From Saccharopolyspora elongata (lineage in GTDB: Bacteria; Actinomycetota; Actinomycetes; Mycobacteriales; Pseudonocardiaceae), in the NCBI RefSeq assembly GCF_004348985.1, contig NZ_SMKW01000020.1:61979-125978 (forward strand): 64,000 nt of DNA, read 5' to 3'. Every line of letters starts with the position of its first letter. Positions within the stretch are counted from its first letter, which is position 1. The notes below the pieces were generated by a model. The model saw nothing but the letters and a program-made list of their open reading frames with translations, was not told the DNA's origin and made no database searches. Below, one piece after another: positions 28,342-36,795 of this stretch. The position numbers and the translations under genes are program-made.

Positions 28342-29184
28342 TCACGGCTCGGTCAGCAGGCGGTAGGCGTCCGGGCGGCGGTCGCGGTAGAACGCCCACT
28401 TCTGCCGGACCTCGTCGATCACGTCGAAGTCCAGGTCGCGCACCACGAGTTCCTCGTCGGTGCCGCTGGCCGGCTCGCCGACGAACTGCCCGTACGGGTC
28501 GACGAAGTAGCTGGTGCCGTAGAAGTCGTTGTCGCCGTACTCCTCGATGCCGACCCGGTTGATCGCCGCGATGAAGTACTCGTTGGCCACCGCCGCGGCG
28601 GGTTGTTCGAGCTTCCAGAGGTAGGAGGAGAGCCCGCGGCTGGTCGCCGACGGGTTGTAGACCAGCTGCGCGCCGGCCAGCCCGAGCGCCCGCCAGCCCT
28701 CCGGGAAGTGCCGGTCGTAGCAGATGTAGACGCCGATCCGGCCGACGGCGGTGTCGAAGACGGGCCAGCCGAGGTTGCCGGGGCGGAAGTAGTACTTCTC
28801 CCAGAACCCGGGCAGGTGCGGCAGGTGGTGCTTGCGGTACTTGCCGAGGTAGCTGCCGTCGGCGTCGATCACGGCGGCGGTGTTGTAGTAGAAGCCGGGT
28901 CCGTCGACCTCGTAGACCGGCACGACGATGACCATGCGGAGTTCCCGCGCCAGCGCGCACATCCGCTGCGTGGTCGGCCCGTCGGGCACCGCCTCGGCCC
29001 AGCGGTAGTGCTCCGCCTCCTGCACCTGGCAGAAGTAGGGAGCGTTGAAGACCTCCTGGAAGCCGATGATCCCGGCGCCCTGCCCGGCCGCGGCGCGGGC
29101 GTGCTCCTCGTGCTGGTCGACCATCGAGGCGGTGTCGCCGGTCCACTTCGCCTGGACCAGCGCCGCACGAACGATGTTGGGCAT
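28342..29184 (-). CDS. Nitrilase-superfamily beta-ureidopropionase (N-carbamoyl-beta-alanine amidohydrolase)
   Basis: 280 residues, start ATG 29184. The catalytic triad is visible: Glu in GFQEVFNAPYF, Lys in YRKHHLPHLPGFWEKYYF, and Cys in GVYICYDRHFPEG. The FWEKYYFRPGN and RHFPEGWR stretches match bacterial/plant-type beta-ureidopropionases. It releases CO2 and NH3 from N-carbamoyl-beta-alanine, step three of the pathway. It is the first gene of the operon, and the promoter should lie in the 29185-29300 region. Confidence 0.93.
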   Translation of the reverse strand: MPNIVRAALVQAKWTGDTASMVDQHEEHARAAAGQGAGIIGFQEVFNAPYFCQVQEAEHYRWAEAVPDGPTTQRMCALARELRMVIVVPVYEVDGPGFYYNTAAVIDADGSYLGKYRKHHLPHLPGFWEKYYFRPGNLGWPVFDTAVGRIGVYICYDRHFPEGWRALGLAGAQLVYNPSATSRGLSSYLWKLEQPAAAVANEYFIAAINRVGIEEYGDNDFYGTSYFVDPYGQFVGEPASGTDEELVVRDLDFDVIDEVRQKWAFYRDRRPDAYRLLTEP

Positions 29185-29738
29185 GGTTGCGCTGCACCCC
29201 TTCGGTCGGTGATGCCCTCTAGGACGACGTTCGGAGGGCGACCATGACGAGCCGGTCGGCCCATCCATCGAAGGTATGACCAGTGGCCATGACGCGCAAT
29301 GATCAAGCGGTCACGCAGTGTTCCCGTCGGGCGGCGGCGGGAACCTCCGCACGGCCTAGGCGTGGGGCAATGCCGGAATCACCTCGCCGCCCCGCCGACC
29401 GAATTCCATCGAACAGGCGAAGCGCCGGTGTGTCGTGCTATCGGCTTTCGACCGCGACCCGCAGACCCGAACCGACCAGGACGGTCCCGCTGACGGCTTC
29501 GTCGCTCGTGAGTGCGTAACAGGGCTCCAGCCCGGTTGCGCACTCACGAGCAGTCAGCCATGGCCGCCCTGCACGTCGCGTCCAGGCTGGACAACCAACC
29601 CACGCCAGGCCGCAGCCTTCATCTGCTGAGCCCGATCCTTTTCCCGATCGAGGAACGACCGCAACTGGACTGACCGGCAGGGTCACTCGCAGATGATGCC
29701 GATCTCGTGGGAAATCGACGCCACCGGACACCAACCCG
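29185..29738. other. Intergenic region (554 bp) between divergent/tail regions, contains a long hairpin
   Basis: The right part borders the end of the DAO-type oxidase gene and the left part should hold the pyrimidine operon promoter. Short open frames here do not show the G/C third-position bias of real genes. The only clear structure is the imperfect 48-bp palindrome at 29504-29551. Confidence 0.5.
29504..29551. repeat. 48-bp imperfect palindrome (repetitive extragenic-type hairpin)
   Basis: The outer arms GCTCGTGAGTGCG (29504-29516) and CGCACTCACGAGC (29539-29551) are perfect complements, 13 bp. Inside, AAC/GTT and GGGCT/AGCCC continue the pairing with two mismatches, so almost the whole 48 bp folds into one hairpin. 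The sequence has the look of the short CTCGTGAGTGCG elements reported in Pseudonocardiaceae genomes, but I know this only as a general impression. It could also act as a terminator for the oxidase gene. Confidence 0.55.
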
Positions 29739-31127
29739 TCAGCTGCCGAGGCCGATGCCGCGGTTGTCGAGGAAGCGCAGCCAGCGGCCGCGCCGCCCGC
29801 CGTTCTCGTCGGCCCGGGCGAGAGCGCGGCGGGTGTACTGGACCAGCGGCCAGCGCAGGGGTTCCGGCGGGAACGGGATGGGCCGGTCGCGCACCATGCG
29901 CAGCCGGGCGCGTTCGGTGTCCTCTCCCCACAGCAGGTCGAGCGCGGTCTGCGCGCCGAAGCGGGACGCCGCCACGCCCAGGCCCGTGTAGCCGACCGCG
30001 TGGGCGACCCCGCGGTCGCAGCCGATGACCGGCGTGAACCGGACCGTGGAGTCGATCGGCCCGCCCCAGCGGTGGGTGAAGCGCAGCCCCTCCAGCTGGG
30101 GGAAGGTCCGGAAGAAGTTCCGCGCCAGCGCGCGGTGCGCGGCGTCGTGCCGGGCCAGGGCGGGATCAGTGCGGCCGCCGTAGTAGTACACCGCGTCGTA
30201 GCCGCCCCACAGGATCCGGCCGTCCGGTGTCGGGCGGTAGTAGTGGAAGCGGTTGGCGCTGTCGGTGACGCCCTGCCGGTCCCGCCACCCCAACGAGTCC
30301 CACTGCGGTGCCGACAGCGGCTCGGTGACCAGGACGTAGTCCCAGATCGGGAGCACGTACCGGCGGACCGAGCGCAGCGGCGCGGGAAACGCGTTGGTCG
30401 CGAGCACGACGCTACCGGCCCGCACGGTCCCTTGTGGAGTCTTCAGTCGGACCCCGGCGTCACGACGCAGCGCGCGCACGGGGCTGCCTTCGTGGATGCG
30501 CACCCCGAGCCGCTGCGCCGCCGCGGCGAGACCCCAGGTCAGCCTCGCCGGGTCGACGAGCCCGCCCGCGTCCGGCAGGCGCACGCCCGCCCGGTAGGTC
30601 GGCGAGTTCACGTCCGCGCGAATGCCGCCGGCACCCAGGAACCGCGCCGCCATCCCGTGCTCGCGGTACAGCTCGGCCTCGTCGCTGAGCTCCTCGACCT
30701 CGTGGGGCTCGGTCGCGACGCTCGTCTTGCCGCACAGCCGGAAATCCGCGTCGATCGCCTCGTCCCGCACGAACTCGCCGATCGCTTGGAGGTTCTCCCG
30801 CCCCAGGCGCACCAACCGGTCGTTCTCCGCCGGCCAGCAGAAGCGGCCGTGGGCGAGGCCGTGCGTCAGGGATTCCGACACGAAGCCGCCGTTGCGGCCG
30901 CTACCGCCGTGCCCGAGCCGGTGCGCTTCCAGCAGCAGGACGTCGAGGTCCGGGCGCCGCCGCTTGGCCAGGATCGCCGCCCACAGCCCGGTGAATCCGC
31001 CGCCGACCACGACGAGATCCGCGCGGTCGTCGCCGGGCAGCGGATCGCGCGGGGCGGGCGCGTCCGCGCGATCCATCCAGTACACGGCGATTTCGGCATC
31101 GCGCAACGCCGGGTCGAGCTCGTCCAT
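29739..31127 (-). CDS. DAO-family FAD-dependent amine/amino-acid oxidoreductase
   Basis: 462 residues, start ATG 31127. The FAD-binding Rossmann motif is LVVVGGGFTGLWAAILAK at about residue 38, followed by the second GG-doublet GHGGSGRNGGFVSES. The C-terminal half holds GGPIDSTVRFTPVIG and VGYTGLGVAASRFGAQ, typical of glycine oxidase/gamma-glutamylputrescine oxidase (PuuB)-like enzymes. An amine or imino-acid substrate is likely. It is 6 bp downstream of the DUF5313 gene and co-directional. Confidence 0.88.
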   Translation of the reverse strand: MDELDPALRDAEIAVYWMDRADAPAPRDPLPGDDRADLVVVGGGFTGLWAAILAKRRRPDLDVLLLEAHRLGHGGSGRNGGFVSESLTHGLAHGRFCWPAENDRLVRLGRENLQAIGEFVRDEAIDADFRLCGKTSVATEPHEVEELSDEAELYREHGMAARFLGAGGIRADVNSPTYRAGVRLPDAGGLVDPARLTWGLAAAAQRLGVRIHEGSPVRALRRDAGVRLKTPQGTVRAGSVVLATNAFPAPLRSVRRYVLPIWDYVLVTEPLSAPQWDSLGWRDRQGVTDSANRFHYYRPTPDGRILWGGYDAVYYYGGRTDPALARHDAAHRALARNFFRTFPQLEGLRFTHRWGGPIDSTVRFTPVIGCDRGVAHAVGYTGLGVAASRFGAQTALDLLWGEDTERARLRMVRDRPIPFPPEPLRWPLVQYTRRALARADENGGRRGRWLRFLDNRGIGLGS

Positions 31128-31133
31128 CCGGCG

Positions 31134-31517
31134 CTAGTCCCACCACGGGCGATAGCCGACGCCGTGCTTCGCCACACGGCGGACGTCTCGGCGCAGTTCC
31201 CGGGTTTCGCGCGCGACGCCGGGCGGGAAACCGTGCTTGATCGCCCGGTGCTCGGCGGTCTCGCCCATGTAGCAGACTGAGTAGAACAGTCCGACCAGCA
31301 GGCCCAGCAGGATCGAAGTGAGCCGGATCCACAGCGGACCGGGCATCAGCACTAGGAGGCAGAAGGGTGCCAGCTGGGTCAGGGCGCGGGCGAAGTGCCG
31401 CAGCACCCAGGTCGAGCAGGTGACGTCGTGCAGCACCCACTCCGCGCACCGGTCCGGCAGCCTGCCGCCGAAGGCGTACCAGACCCACTGCGCCGGATTG
31501 GGCCGATTGGTCGCCAT
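31134..31517 (-). CDS. DUF5313-family membrane protein
   Basis: 127 residues; ATG 31517 with GGAG 6 bases upstream. It starts ATNRPNPAQWVWYAFGGRLP, the conserved opening of an actinobacterial DUF5313 family, then the Trp/His segment EWVLHDVTCSTWVLRH, two membrane helices, and a cytoplasmic Arg-rich tail ending GYRPWWD. Its function is unknown. It probably forms a two-gene operon with the oxidase, which looks accidental. Confidence 0.8.
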   Translation of the reverse strand: MATNRPNPAQWVWYAFGGRLPDRCAEWVLHDVTCSTWVLRHFARALTQLAPFCLLVLMPGPLWIRLTSILLGLLVGLFYSVCYMGETAEHRAIKHGFPPGVARETRELRRDVRRVAKHGVGYRPWWD

Positions 31518-31703
31518 GTTCTCCAGGCTAGTCTCCGCGATTCGGGTCTCCAGCCGCCCATTCGGCCGGATCCGACGACGCGGCAATCCTAGGCCCGGCC
31601 GGGCGCGGCACCCGCATCCGACCGGAAATGCGTCCCGCGACACACCTGGGGGATACCGGTAACGAAGGCCGCCCCTGATCGATGTTATGGGCAGAAGGGG
31701 TGA

Positions 31704-31862
31704 GTGATCGTGTTCGTCGTCGTTGTCGCCTTGTTGCTCGTGCTTGTCCTGGGTGCCGTCATGTTCACCGACGTGCTGGACCACAAGGGTTCGCCGAGCC
31801 GTGGCCTGAAGAACGCGGTGGCCCAGTTGCGGCGGGACCTCCGCCTGCTCGGCCACCGCTGA
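31704..31862 (+). CDS. Small membrane protein (about 50 residues)
   Basis: GTG 31704 (or 31710) after the purine tract AGAAGGGG. The product is a single hydrophobic helix (VFVVVVALLLVLVLGAVMF) followed by a charged tail (TDVLDHKGSPSRGLKNAVAQ, then Arg-rich), with strong third-position G/C. A clear terminator follows. It is too short for standard gene callers, and no family is recognised. Confidence 0.6.
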   Translation: MIVFVVVVALLLVLVLGAVMFTDVLDHKGSPSRGLKNAVAQLRRDLRLLGHR

Positions 31863-31879
31863 TCGTCCAGAGTGGACTC

Positions 31880-31903
31880 CGGCCTCGCCTCGCGGCGAGG
31901 CCG
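31880..31903 (+). terminator. Terminator after the 50-residue membrane protein gene
   Basis: CGGCCTCGCC (31880-31889) and GGCGAGGCCG (31894-31903) form a 10-bp stem with a 4-base loop, followed by TTTCCGTTCC. It lies 17 bp after the stop. Confidence 0.75.
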
Positions 31904-32075
31904 TTTCCGTTCCCGGCCCCACCGCCCGCGACCCTCCCACCAGCGATGATCTTGCGAATCGCCGACCCGGGGGGGCTGGCCACGCGGGCCGGCGGTGACG
32001 TAGGGTGCGACCGGCCGTCATCACTCGTTCGGGTGAAGGCGACGCCGCGAACAGACCAATCGGCCGGACAGGTGG

Positions 32076-32696
32076 GTGGCAGAAGTGGGTAATTCGTCGT
32101 TGCCGCGAGCCCGCACTCGGGGCCGCCACCGGCGGGTGGAACCCAAGACGTGGCAGCACGCCACTCCCCCGCGGGTGATCGGCTACGCGGTCGCGGTGTT
32201 CCTCACCGTGATCGCGGTCAGCAGCGCCTACCACCGCACCGACGCGCCGCAGGCAGCGCCGGCTCCGGCTCCGCAGCCGGCCGCCGCCCAGCCCGCCGCG
32301 CAGTTCCTCGCTCCGCAGGTCACGGCCACGGCGCCGGACCTGGCTCCCGCGACGCCGGAACCGCGGCTGCTCGCCAGCGAAACCCCGGCCCCGACCCCCG
32401 CCAAGACGCCGGTCACCGAGCGGCAGACCGAGGAAGCCCCGGAGACGACGAAGGCGCCGAAGCCGACCACCCGGACCTCGGCGGCCGCGGCGACCTCGCA
32501 ACCGGAGGAGCCGAGCCGGACCACGCAGCCGTCCGACGAACCGGCGCCGACCACGCAGCCGTCCGAGCCGCCGAGCGAGACCGCCCCGCCGTCGCAGCCC
32601 GAGCCGCCGAGCGGCTCCGAGCCCGAACGCCCGGGCCTGCTGCCCGCGATCGGCGGCATCGTCGACGGGCTCACCGGACCGCTGCTGAAGCCGTAG
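32076..32696 (+). CDS. Membrane-anchored Pro/Thr/Ala-rich surface protein
   Basis: 206 residues from GTG 32076 (GTG 32085 possible). The basic N-terminus with one transmembrane helix (VIGYAVAVFLTVIAVSSAY at about residue 35) is followed by 150 residues of Ala/Pro/Thr/Glu low complexity with imperfect TTQPS repeats, and a short C-terminal hydrophobic segment (GIVDGLTGPLLKP). It looks like a type II membrane protein with a flexible extracellular wall-spanning stalk. No catalytic domain is seen. Confidence 0.6.
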   Translation: MAEVGNSSLPRARTRGRHRRVEPKTWQHATPPRVIGYAVAVFLTVIAVSSAYHRTDAPQAAPAPAPQPAAAQPAAQFLAPQVTATAPDLAPATPEPRLLASETPAPTPAKTPVTERQTEEAPETTKAPKPTTRTSAAAATSQPEEPSRTTQPSDEPAPTTQPSEPPSETAPPSQPEPPSGSEPERPGLLPAIGGIVDGLTGPLLKP

Positions 32697-32746
32697 CCGT
32701 CGCGACTTCGGCACCCCGGTGGGACAGTTGATCCGGAGGTGCCGAG

Positions 32747-33547
32747 ATGGACACAGTCGCGATCACCGGCGGGACCGGACACCTCGGGCGCGAGCTGGTG
32801 CGCCTGCTCAAGCCCGCGTACCGGGTGCGGGTCCTGACGCGCCGACCCGGCACCGATCCCGAGCTGGAGTGGGTGCAGGGCGACCTCGCCACGGGTGAAG
32901 GGGTCGCCGAAGTGGTGGCCGGCGCGCACACCGTGGTGCACGCGGCGACGTGTTCCCCCGCCGCCCAGCGCGGTTTCATGCACCCGGTCGACTTCTGGCG
33001 CAGCCCGCCCGATGTCGACGTCGACGGCACCAGCCGGTTGCTCGAAGCCGCCGCGGCGGCCCGGGTCCGGCACTTCCTCTACGTCTCCATTGTCGGCGTG
33101 GACCGGCCGGCCATGCCCTACCTTCGGCTGAAGCACACCGCCGAGGAGCTCGTCAGCGTCGCCGACGTGCCGTGGTCGATCGCGCGGGCGACCCAATTCC
33201 ACTGGCTGCTGGACCGGATGCTCAACCGCGCCGCCCGGCTCCCCGTGCTGCCGCTGCCGGGCGCGCTGCCCACGCAGCCGGTCGACACCCGCGACTTCGC
33301 CGAGTACCTGGTCGAATGCATTCGCGATGGTGCCGGGCAGCGGCGCGAGGACTTCGGCGGCCCGCAGGTGCTCACCCTCCGCGATGCGCTGCGCACCTGG
33401 CAGCGCGTCCGCGGCACCGACCGCCGGGTGATCAACGTGCCCGCGCCGCGGCGGCTGCGCCGGATCGCCACCGACATGACCTGCCCCGGCGGTCGCCGCG
33501 GCAAGATCAGCTGGGCCGACTGGCTGCAGTCGCACCCCGCGGAGTGA
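32747..33547 (+). CDS. NmrA/SDR-type NAD(P)-binding protein
   Basis: 266 residues, ATG 32747 after GGAGG. The extended-SDR/NmrA nucleotide motif is VAITGGTGHLGRELVRLL at the N-terminus, then LYVSIVGVDRPAMPY in the place of the SDR Ser/Tyr region. The catalytic YxxxK is not conserved (YLRLKHTAEE is near), so it may be an NADP-sensing or weak reductase of the NmrA type. The TetR regulator follows 66 bp downstream in the same direction. Confidence 0.85.
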   Translation: MDTVAITGGTGHLGRELVRLLKPAYRVRVLTRRPGTDPELEWVQGDLATGEGVAEVVAGAHTVVHAATCSPAAQRGFMHPVDFWRSPPDVDVDGTSRLLEAAAAARVRHFLYVSIVGVDRPAMPYLRLKHTAEELVSVADVPWSIARATQFHWLLDRMLNRAARLPVLPLPGALPTQPVDTRDFAEYLVECIRDGAGQRREDFGGPQVLTLRDALRTWQRVRGTDRRVINVPAPRRLRRIATDMTCPGGRRGKISWADWLQSHPAE

Positions 33548-33590
33548 CCGCCGCGCCGCACGCTCCGGGCGCTCTCCTACGATCTGAGGC

Positions 33591-33604
33591 GTACGGAGTA
33601 CGGA
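33591..33604 (+). promoter_or_regulatory. Tandem GTACGGA repeat upstream of tetR, possible operator
   Basis: GTACGGA occurs twice in tandem (33591-33597, 33598-33604), only 9 bases before the tetR start; each copy contains the palindrome GTAC. It could be the autoregulatory operator of the downstream TetR protein. Confidence 0.4.
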
Positions 33605-33613
33605 GAGGGTGCG

Positions 33614-34378
33614 ATGGCGACGGAGTACAGCGGCGGCGGAGACCCGGCACGCAGCCTGGCGCTGCTGTGGCGGACGCAGGACGGGCCGACCAGCGGGCGC
33701 AAGGGGCGGTCCGATCTGGGCGTGGGCCGGATCGTGCGGGCGGCGATCGAGATCGCCGACACCGACGGGCTCCCCGCGCTGTCGATGCGCCGGGTCGCCG
33801 ACCACCTCGGTGTCGGCACCATGTCGCTGTACACCTACGTGCCGGGTAAGGCCGAGCTGATCGACGTCATGCTCGACACCGCCTACGGCGAGACCGCCCG
33901 CCCCGAGCCCGGCCCCGCCTGGCGAGACCGGTTGGCGCAGGTGGCGCGGGAGAACTGGGCGATGTACCACCGGCATCCGTGGATGCTGCAGGTCGCGGCC
34001 GGGCGCGCCGTGCTGGGTCCGAACGCGATCGCCAAGTACGACCACGAGTTGGGCGCGGTCGCGGAGCTCGGGCTCACCGACGTCGAGATGGACTCCCTGC
34101 TGAGCCTGGTGCTGGGGCACGCCGAGGCCGCCGCCCGGCGGTCGGTGGAGATGGCGCAGGCCGAGCAGCGCAGCGGGATGAGCGACGAGCAGTGGTGGCA
34201 GGCGCACGCCCCTCTGCTCGGGCAGCTGGTCGACCCGCAGCGCTACCCGACGGCCACCCGGGTCGGCGCCGCCGCGGGCGAGGCCCACGGCTCGGCGCAC
34301 AACCCGGAGCACGCCTTCGAATTCGGCCTGCAGCGGATCCTCGACGGCATCGAGGCGTTCGTCGCGGGCCGCGGCTAG
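33614..34378 (+). CDS. TetR-family regulator with TetR_C_1-type ligand domain
   Basis: 254 residues, ATG 33614 after GGAGAGGG. Its HTH starts IVRAAIEIADTDG, with recognition helix SMRRVADHLGVGTMSLYTYV and the KAELIDVMLD run, typical of the tetracycline-repressor-like PF02909 group, often linked to drug ABC exporters. The C-terminal half is helical. The adjacent SDR gene is a possible target. Confidence 0.88.
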   Translation: MATEYSGGGDPARSLALLWRTQDGPTSGRKGRSDLGVGRIVRAAIEIADTDGLPALSMRRVADHLGVGTMSLYTYVPGKAELIDVMLDTAYGETARPEPGPAWRDRLAQVARENWAMYHRHPWMLQVAAGRAVLGPNAIAKYDHELGAVAELGLTDVEMDSLLSLVLGHAEAAARRSVEMAQAEQRSGMSDEQWWQAHAPLLGQLVDPQRYPTATRVGAAAGEAHGSAHNPEHAFEFGLQRILDGIEAFVAGRG

Positions 34379-34445
34379 CGGTCAGGCGATCTCGACCTGC
34401 CTGGACCCGCAAACCCGGCCGGCCACGGGTGGATAGGGTTGATCA

Positions 34446-35480
34446 ATGGTCCAACCAACGGCAGAACGGTCGATCATGGCGCTGGCCGACCTGGCCACCC
34501 CCATGGCAATCCGGGTGGGGGCGACGCTGAGCCTGGTGGAACACGCAGGGGGCGAGGGCGCGACGGCGGAGCAACTCGCCGCCAGAACCGGAACCGCGAC
34601 GCAGGCGATGCGATGCCTCCTCGATCACCTGGTCACGATCGGCGCATTCGATCTCGATGCGGATTCCGCCCGTTATCGGCCCACGAGTCTCGGTGCCCAG
34701 ATGGGCGAGGATGCCCCGGAAGGGGTCAAACCCCTGCTCGACATCACTTGCGCAGGTGGTCGCGGCGAACTCGCCTTCGTCGATCTCCTCGAGACGGTCA
34801 CCACCGGCGCGCCCGCCTATCCGCACCGGTACGGGCGCGATTTCTGGGCGGACCTCGACGCCGAGCCGAAACTGCGGCGCACGTTCGACGCCCAGATGAA
34901 CTGGCGGTTCCGCGAGCAGGCGCCGCAGATCGCCACGAGATTCGACTGGAGCCGCTTTCCCGACATCGTCGATGTGGGCGGCGGCGACGGGGCGTTGCTC
35001 ATCGAGATCCTGCACGCCCATCCCGGCGTCAGGGGCCGGATCCTGGACTTGGCACCCACGGCGACCGCTGCCACCGAAAGGTTCGCCGCCCTCGGACTCG
35101 GGGACCGGGCGAGCGCTGTCTCCGGCAGCTTCTTCGACCCACTGCCCGCGGGAGCCGACGCCTACCTGCTCTCCGACATCCTGCACGACTGGGACGACGA
35201 GCACGCCCGAAGGATCCTGACCGAGTGCCGCCGGGCGGCCACCCCGAACGGCACCGTGGTGGTGATCGAGCCGGTGCGGGGCCACGGGGTCGGCACGGCC
35301 ATGGACCTGTTCATGCTGATGTGCTTCGGCGGCAGGGAAAGGACGGTCGACGAGCTGACCGAGCTCGCCGCCGGCTGCGGGCTCCTGCTCCACAGCTCGG
35401 TTCCAGTGACGGAAGGGCGGATGGCACTGGAACTCGGAGTCGCGCCCGATCTTGCGGATGAACCGCCGCAGGTCCGGTAG
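34446..35480 (+). CDS. SAM-dependent O-methyltransferase (Methyltransf_2, DnrK-like)
   Basis: 344 residues, ATG 34446 (Met11 is an alternative start). The N-terminal winged-helix dimerisation domain (LATPMAIRVGATLSLVEH, EQLAARTGTATQAMRCLL) precedes a Rossmann domain with VDVGGGDGALLIEIL, and the SDILHDWDDEHARRIL stretch where the general-base His sits in this family. It resembles anthracycline-type carminomycin 4-O-methyltransferases, but the substrate is unknown. Codon use is slightly less GC-rich than its neighbours, which may mean recent transfer. No biosynthetic cluster surrounds it. Confidence 0.85.
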   Translation: MVQPTAERSIMALADLATPMAIRVGATLSLVEHAGGEGATAEQLAARTGTATQAMRCLLDHLVTIGAFDLDADSARYRPTSLGAQMGEDAPEGVKPLLDITCAGGRGELAFVDLLETVTTGAPAYPHRYGRDFWADLDAEPKLRRTFDAQMNWRFREQAPQIATRFDWSRFPDIVDVGGGDGALLIEILHAHPGVRGRILDLAPTATAATERFAALGLGDRASAVSGSFFDPLPAGADAYLLSDILHDWDDEHARRILTECRRAATPNGTVVVIEPVRGHGVGTAMDLFMLMCFGGRERTVDELTELAAGCGLLLHSSVPVTEGRMALELGVAPDLADEPPQVR

Positions 35481-35557
35481 CACTCTGCCTTGCCCCGCAT
35501 CATCACCTGTACACCCGCGGCTTCGGTCGAGTCGGGTTCACGAACCGCTCAGCCGCC

Positions 35558-35610
35558 GGCCCCACCCCGCGCAGTCGCATCCTCGGATGGCATGCACGGG
35601 GCGGGGCCGC
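35558..35610. terminator. Imperfect hairpin between convergent genes
   Basis: CGGCCCCACCCCG (35558-35570) pairs with CGGGGCGGGGCCG (35598-35610) with one mismatch; the loop contains a second small stem (CATCC/GGATG). It lies between the ends of the O-methyltransferase and the CurA-like reductase. Weakly supported. Confidence 0.35.
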
Positions 35611-35677
35611 GAACGTCGTCCGGACCGTGGCCAGGACTCGTCGAGCCGCCGGTCATCGTCGGAGAAAGCCAGGAAAC

Positions 35678-36691
35678 CTACCCGGCGTCTGAGATCTTGA
35701 CCAGCATCTTGCCGGTGTTCTCGCCGCGCATCATGCCGAGGAAGGCCTCCGGGGCGTTGCGCAGGCCCTCGACGACCGTCTCCTGGTAGCTGATCTTGCC
35801 GTCGCGCAGCCAGCCGCCGACCTCGGCGAAGAACTGGTCCTTGCGGTGCGCGTGGTCGATGACGATGAAGCCCTGCAGCTTCAGGCGCTTGGAGACGATC
35901 TTGAACAGGTTGTTCGGGCCGGGCTTCGGCTCGGCGTTGTTGTACTGCGAGATCATGCCGCACTCCGCCACTCGGCCGAAGTCGTTGAGCACCTCGATGG
36001 CGGCCTCCAGGTGCTCGCCGCCGACGTTGTCGAAGTAGACGTCGATGCCGTCGGGCGCGGCGGCCTTGAGCTGCTCGACGACCGGGCCGTCGTGATAGTT
36101 GAACGCGGCGTCGAAGCCGAGTTCGTCGACGAGGTAGCGGACCTTCTCGGCCGACCCGGCGCTGCCGATCACCCGGGACGCGCCGCGCAGCTTGGCGATC
36201 TGCCCGGCCAGCGAGCCCACCGCCCCGGCGGCGCCGGAGATGAACACCACGTCGCCCTCCTTCTGCTCGGCGATGTCGGCGAGCCCGAGGTAGGCGGTCA
36301 TGCCGGGCATCCCGAGCACGTACAGGTAGGCGCTCAACGGCGCGACCTGCGGGTCGACCTTCACGGCGTGCTTGGCGTCGAACGTCGCGTAGTCCCGCCA
36401 GCCGAAGTAGTGCAGCACGAAGTCGCCGGGCTGGAAGCCCTCGACGTTGGCGGCGACGACCTCGCCGACCGCGCCGCCCTGCAGCGCCTTGCCCACCTCG
36501 AAGGGCGGCACGTACGACCTACCCTCGTTCATCCGCCCCCGCATGGCCGGGTCGACGCTCATCCAGACGTTGCGGACCAGCAGCTCGCCGTCGCCCGGCT
36601 GCGGCTGCTCGACCTCGACGACGTCGAAGTTCTCCTGCGTCGGCCAGCCCTTCGGGCGGGACGCGAGGCGGATCTCCAGGCCCTTGCTCAT
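35678..36691 (-). CDS. NADP-dependent medium-chain reductase (CurA / alkenal reductase-like)
   Basis: 337 residues, ATG 36691 with GGAGG 7 bases upstream. Zinc-free MDR protein: VDPAMRGRMNEGRSYVPPF, then the nucleotide motif VFISGAAGAVGSLAGQIAK and DVYFDNVGGEHLEAAIEVL. These match the leukotriene-B4 12-hydroxydehydrogenase/2-alkenal reductase group that reduces activated C=C bonds of enones with NADPH. It is divergent from a TetR regulator. Confidence 0.9.
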   Translation of the reverse strand: MSKGLEIRLASRPKGWPTQENFDVVEVEQPQPGDGELLVRNVWMSVDPAMRGRMNEGRSYVPPFEVGKALQGGAVGEVVAANVEGFQPGDFVLHYFGWRDYATFDAKHAVKVDPQVAPLSAYLYVLGMPGMTAYLGLADIAEQKEGDVVFISGAAGAVGSLAGQIAKLRGASRVIGSAGSAEKVRYLVDELGFDAAFNYHDGPVVEQLKAAAPDGIDVYFDNVGGEHLEAAIEVLNDFGRVAECGMISQYNNAEPKPGPNNLFKIVSKRLKLQGFIVIDHAHRKDQFFAEVGGWLRDGKISYQETVVEGLRNAPEAFLGMMRGENTGKMLVKISDAG

Positions 36692-36728
36692 CGTTGCTCC
36701 TCCATCGGTGCGGTCGACACCGACCATA

Positions 36729-36771
36729 CATAAAGTGTCAGTCGCTGCCAATTGTCGCTACGTGACTTATG
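36729..36771. promoter_or_regulatory. Weak dyad in the CurA-like/tetR divergent region
   Basis: CATAAAGT (36729-36736) and ACTTATG (36765-36771) form an imperfect inverted pair in the 104-bp spacer, which is AT-richer than the flanks and probably holds both promoters. Low confidence as an operator. Confidence 0.3.
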
Positions 36772-36795
36772 TCGTCCTCTGGCATAATGACGGGC

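Noticed and set aside
29299..29734. Several short open frames between the pyrimidine operon and the oxidase
   Set aside because: No codon bias, no ribosome sites, and they cross the palindrome at 29504-29551.
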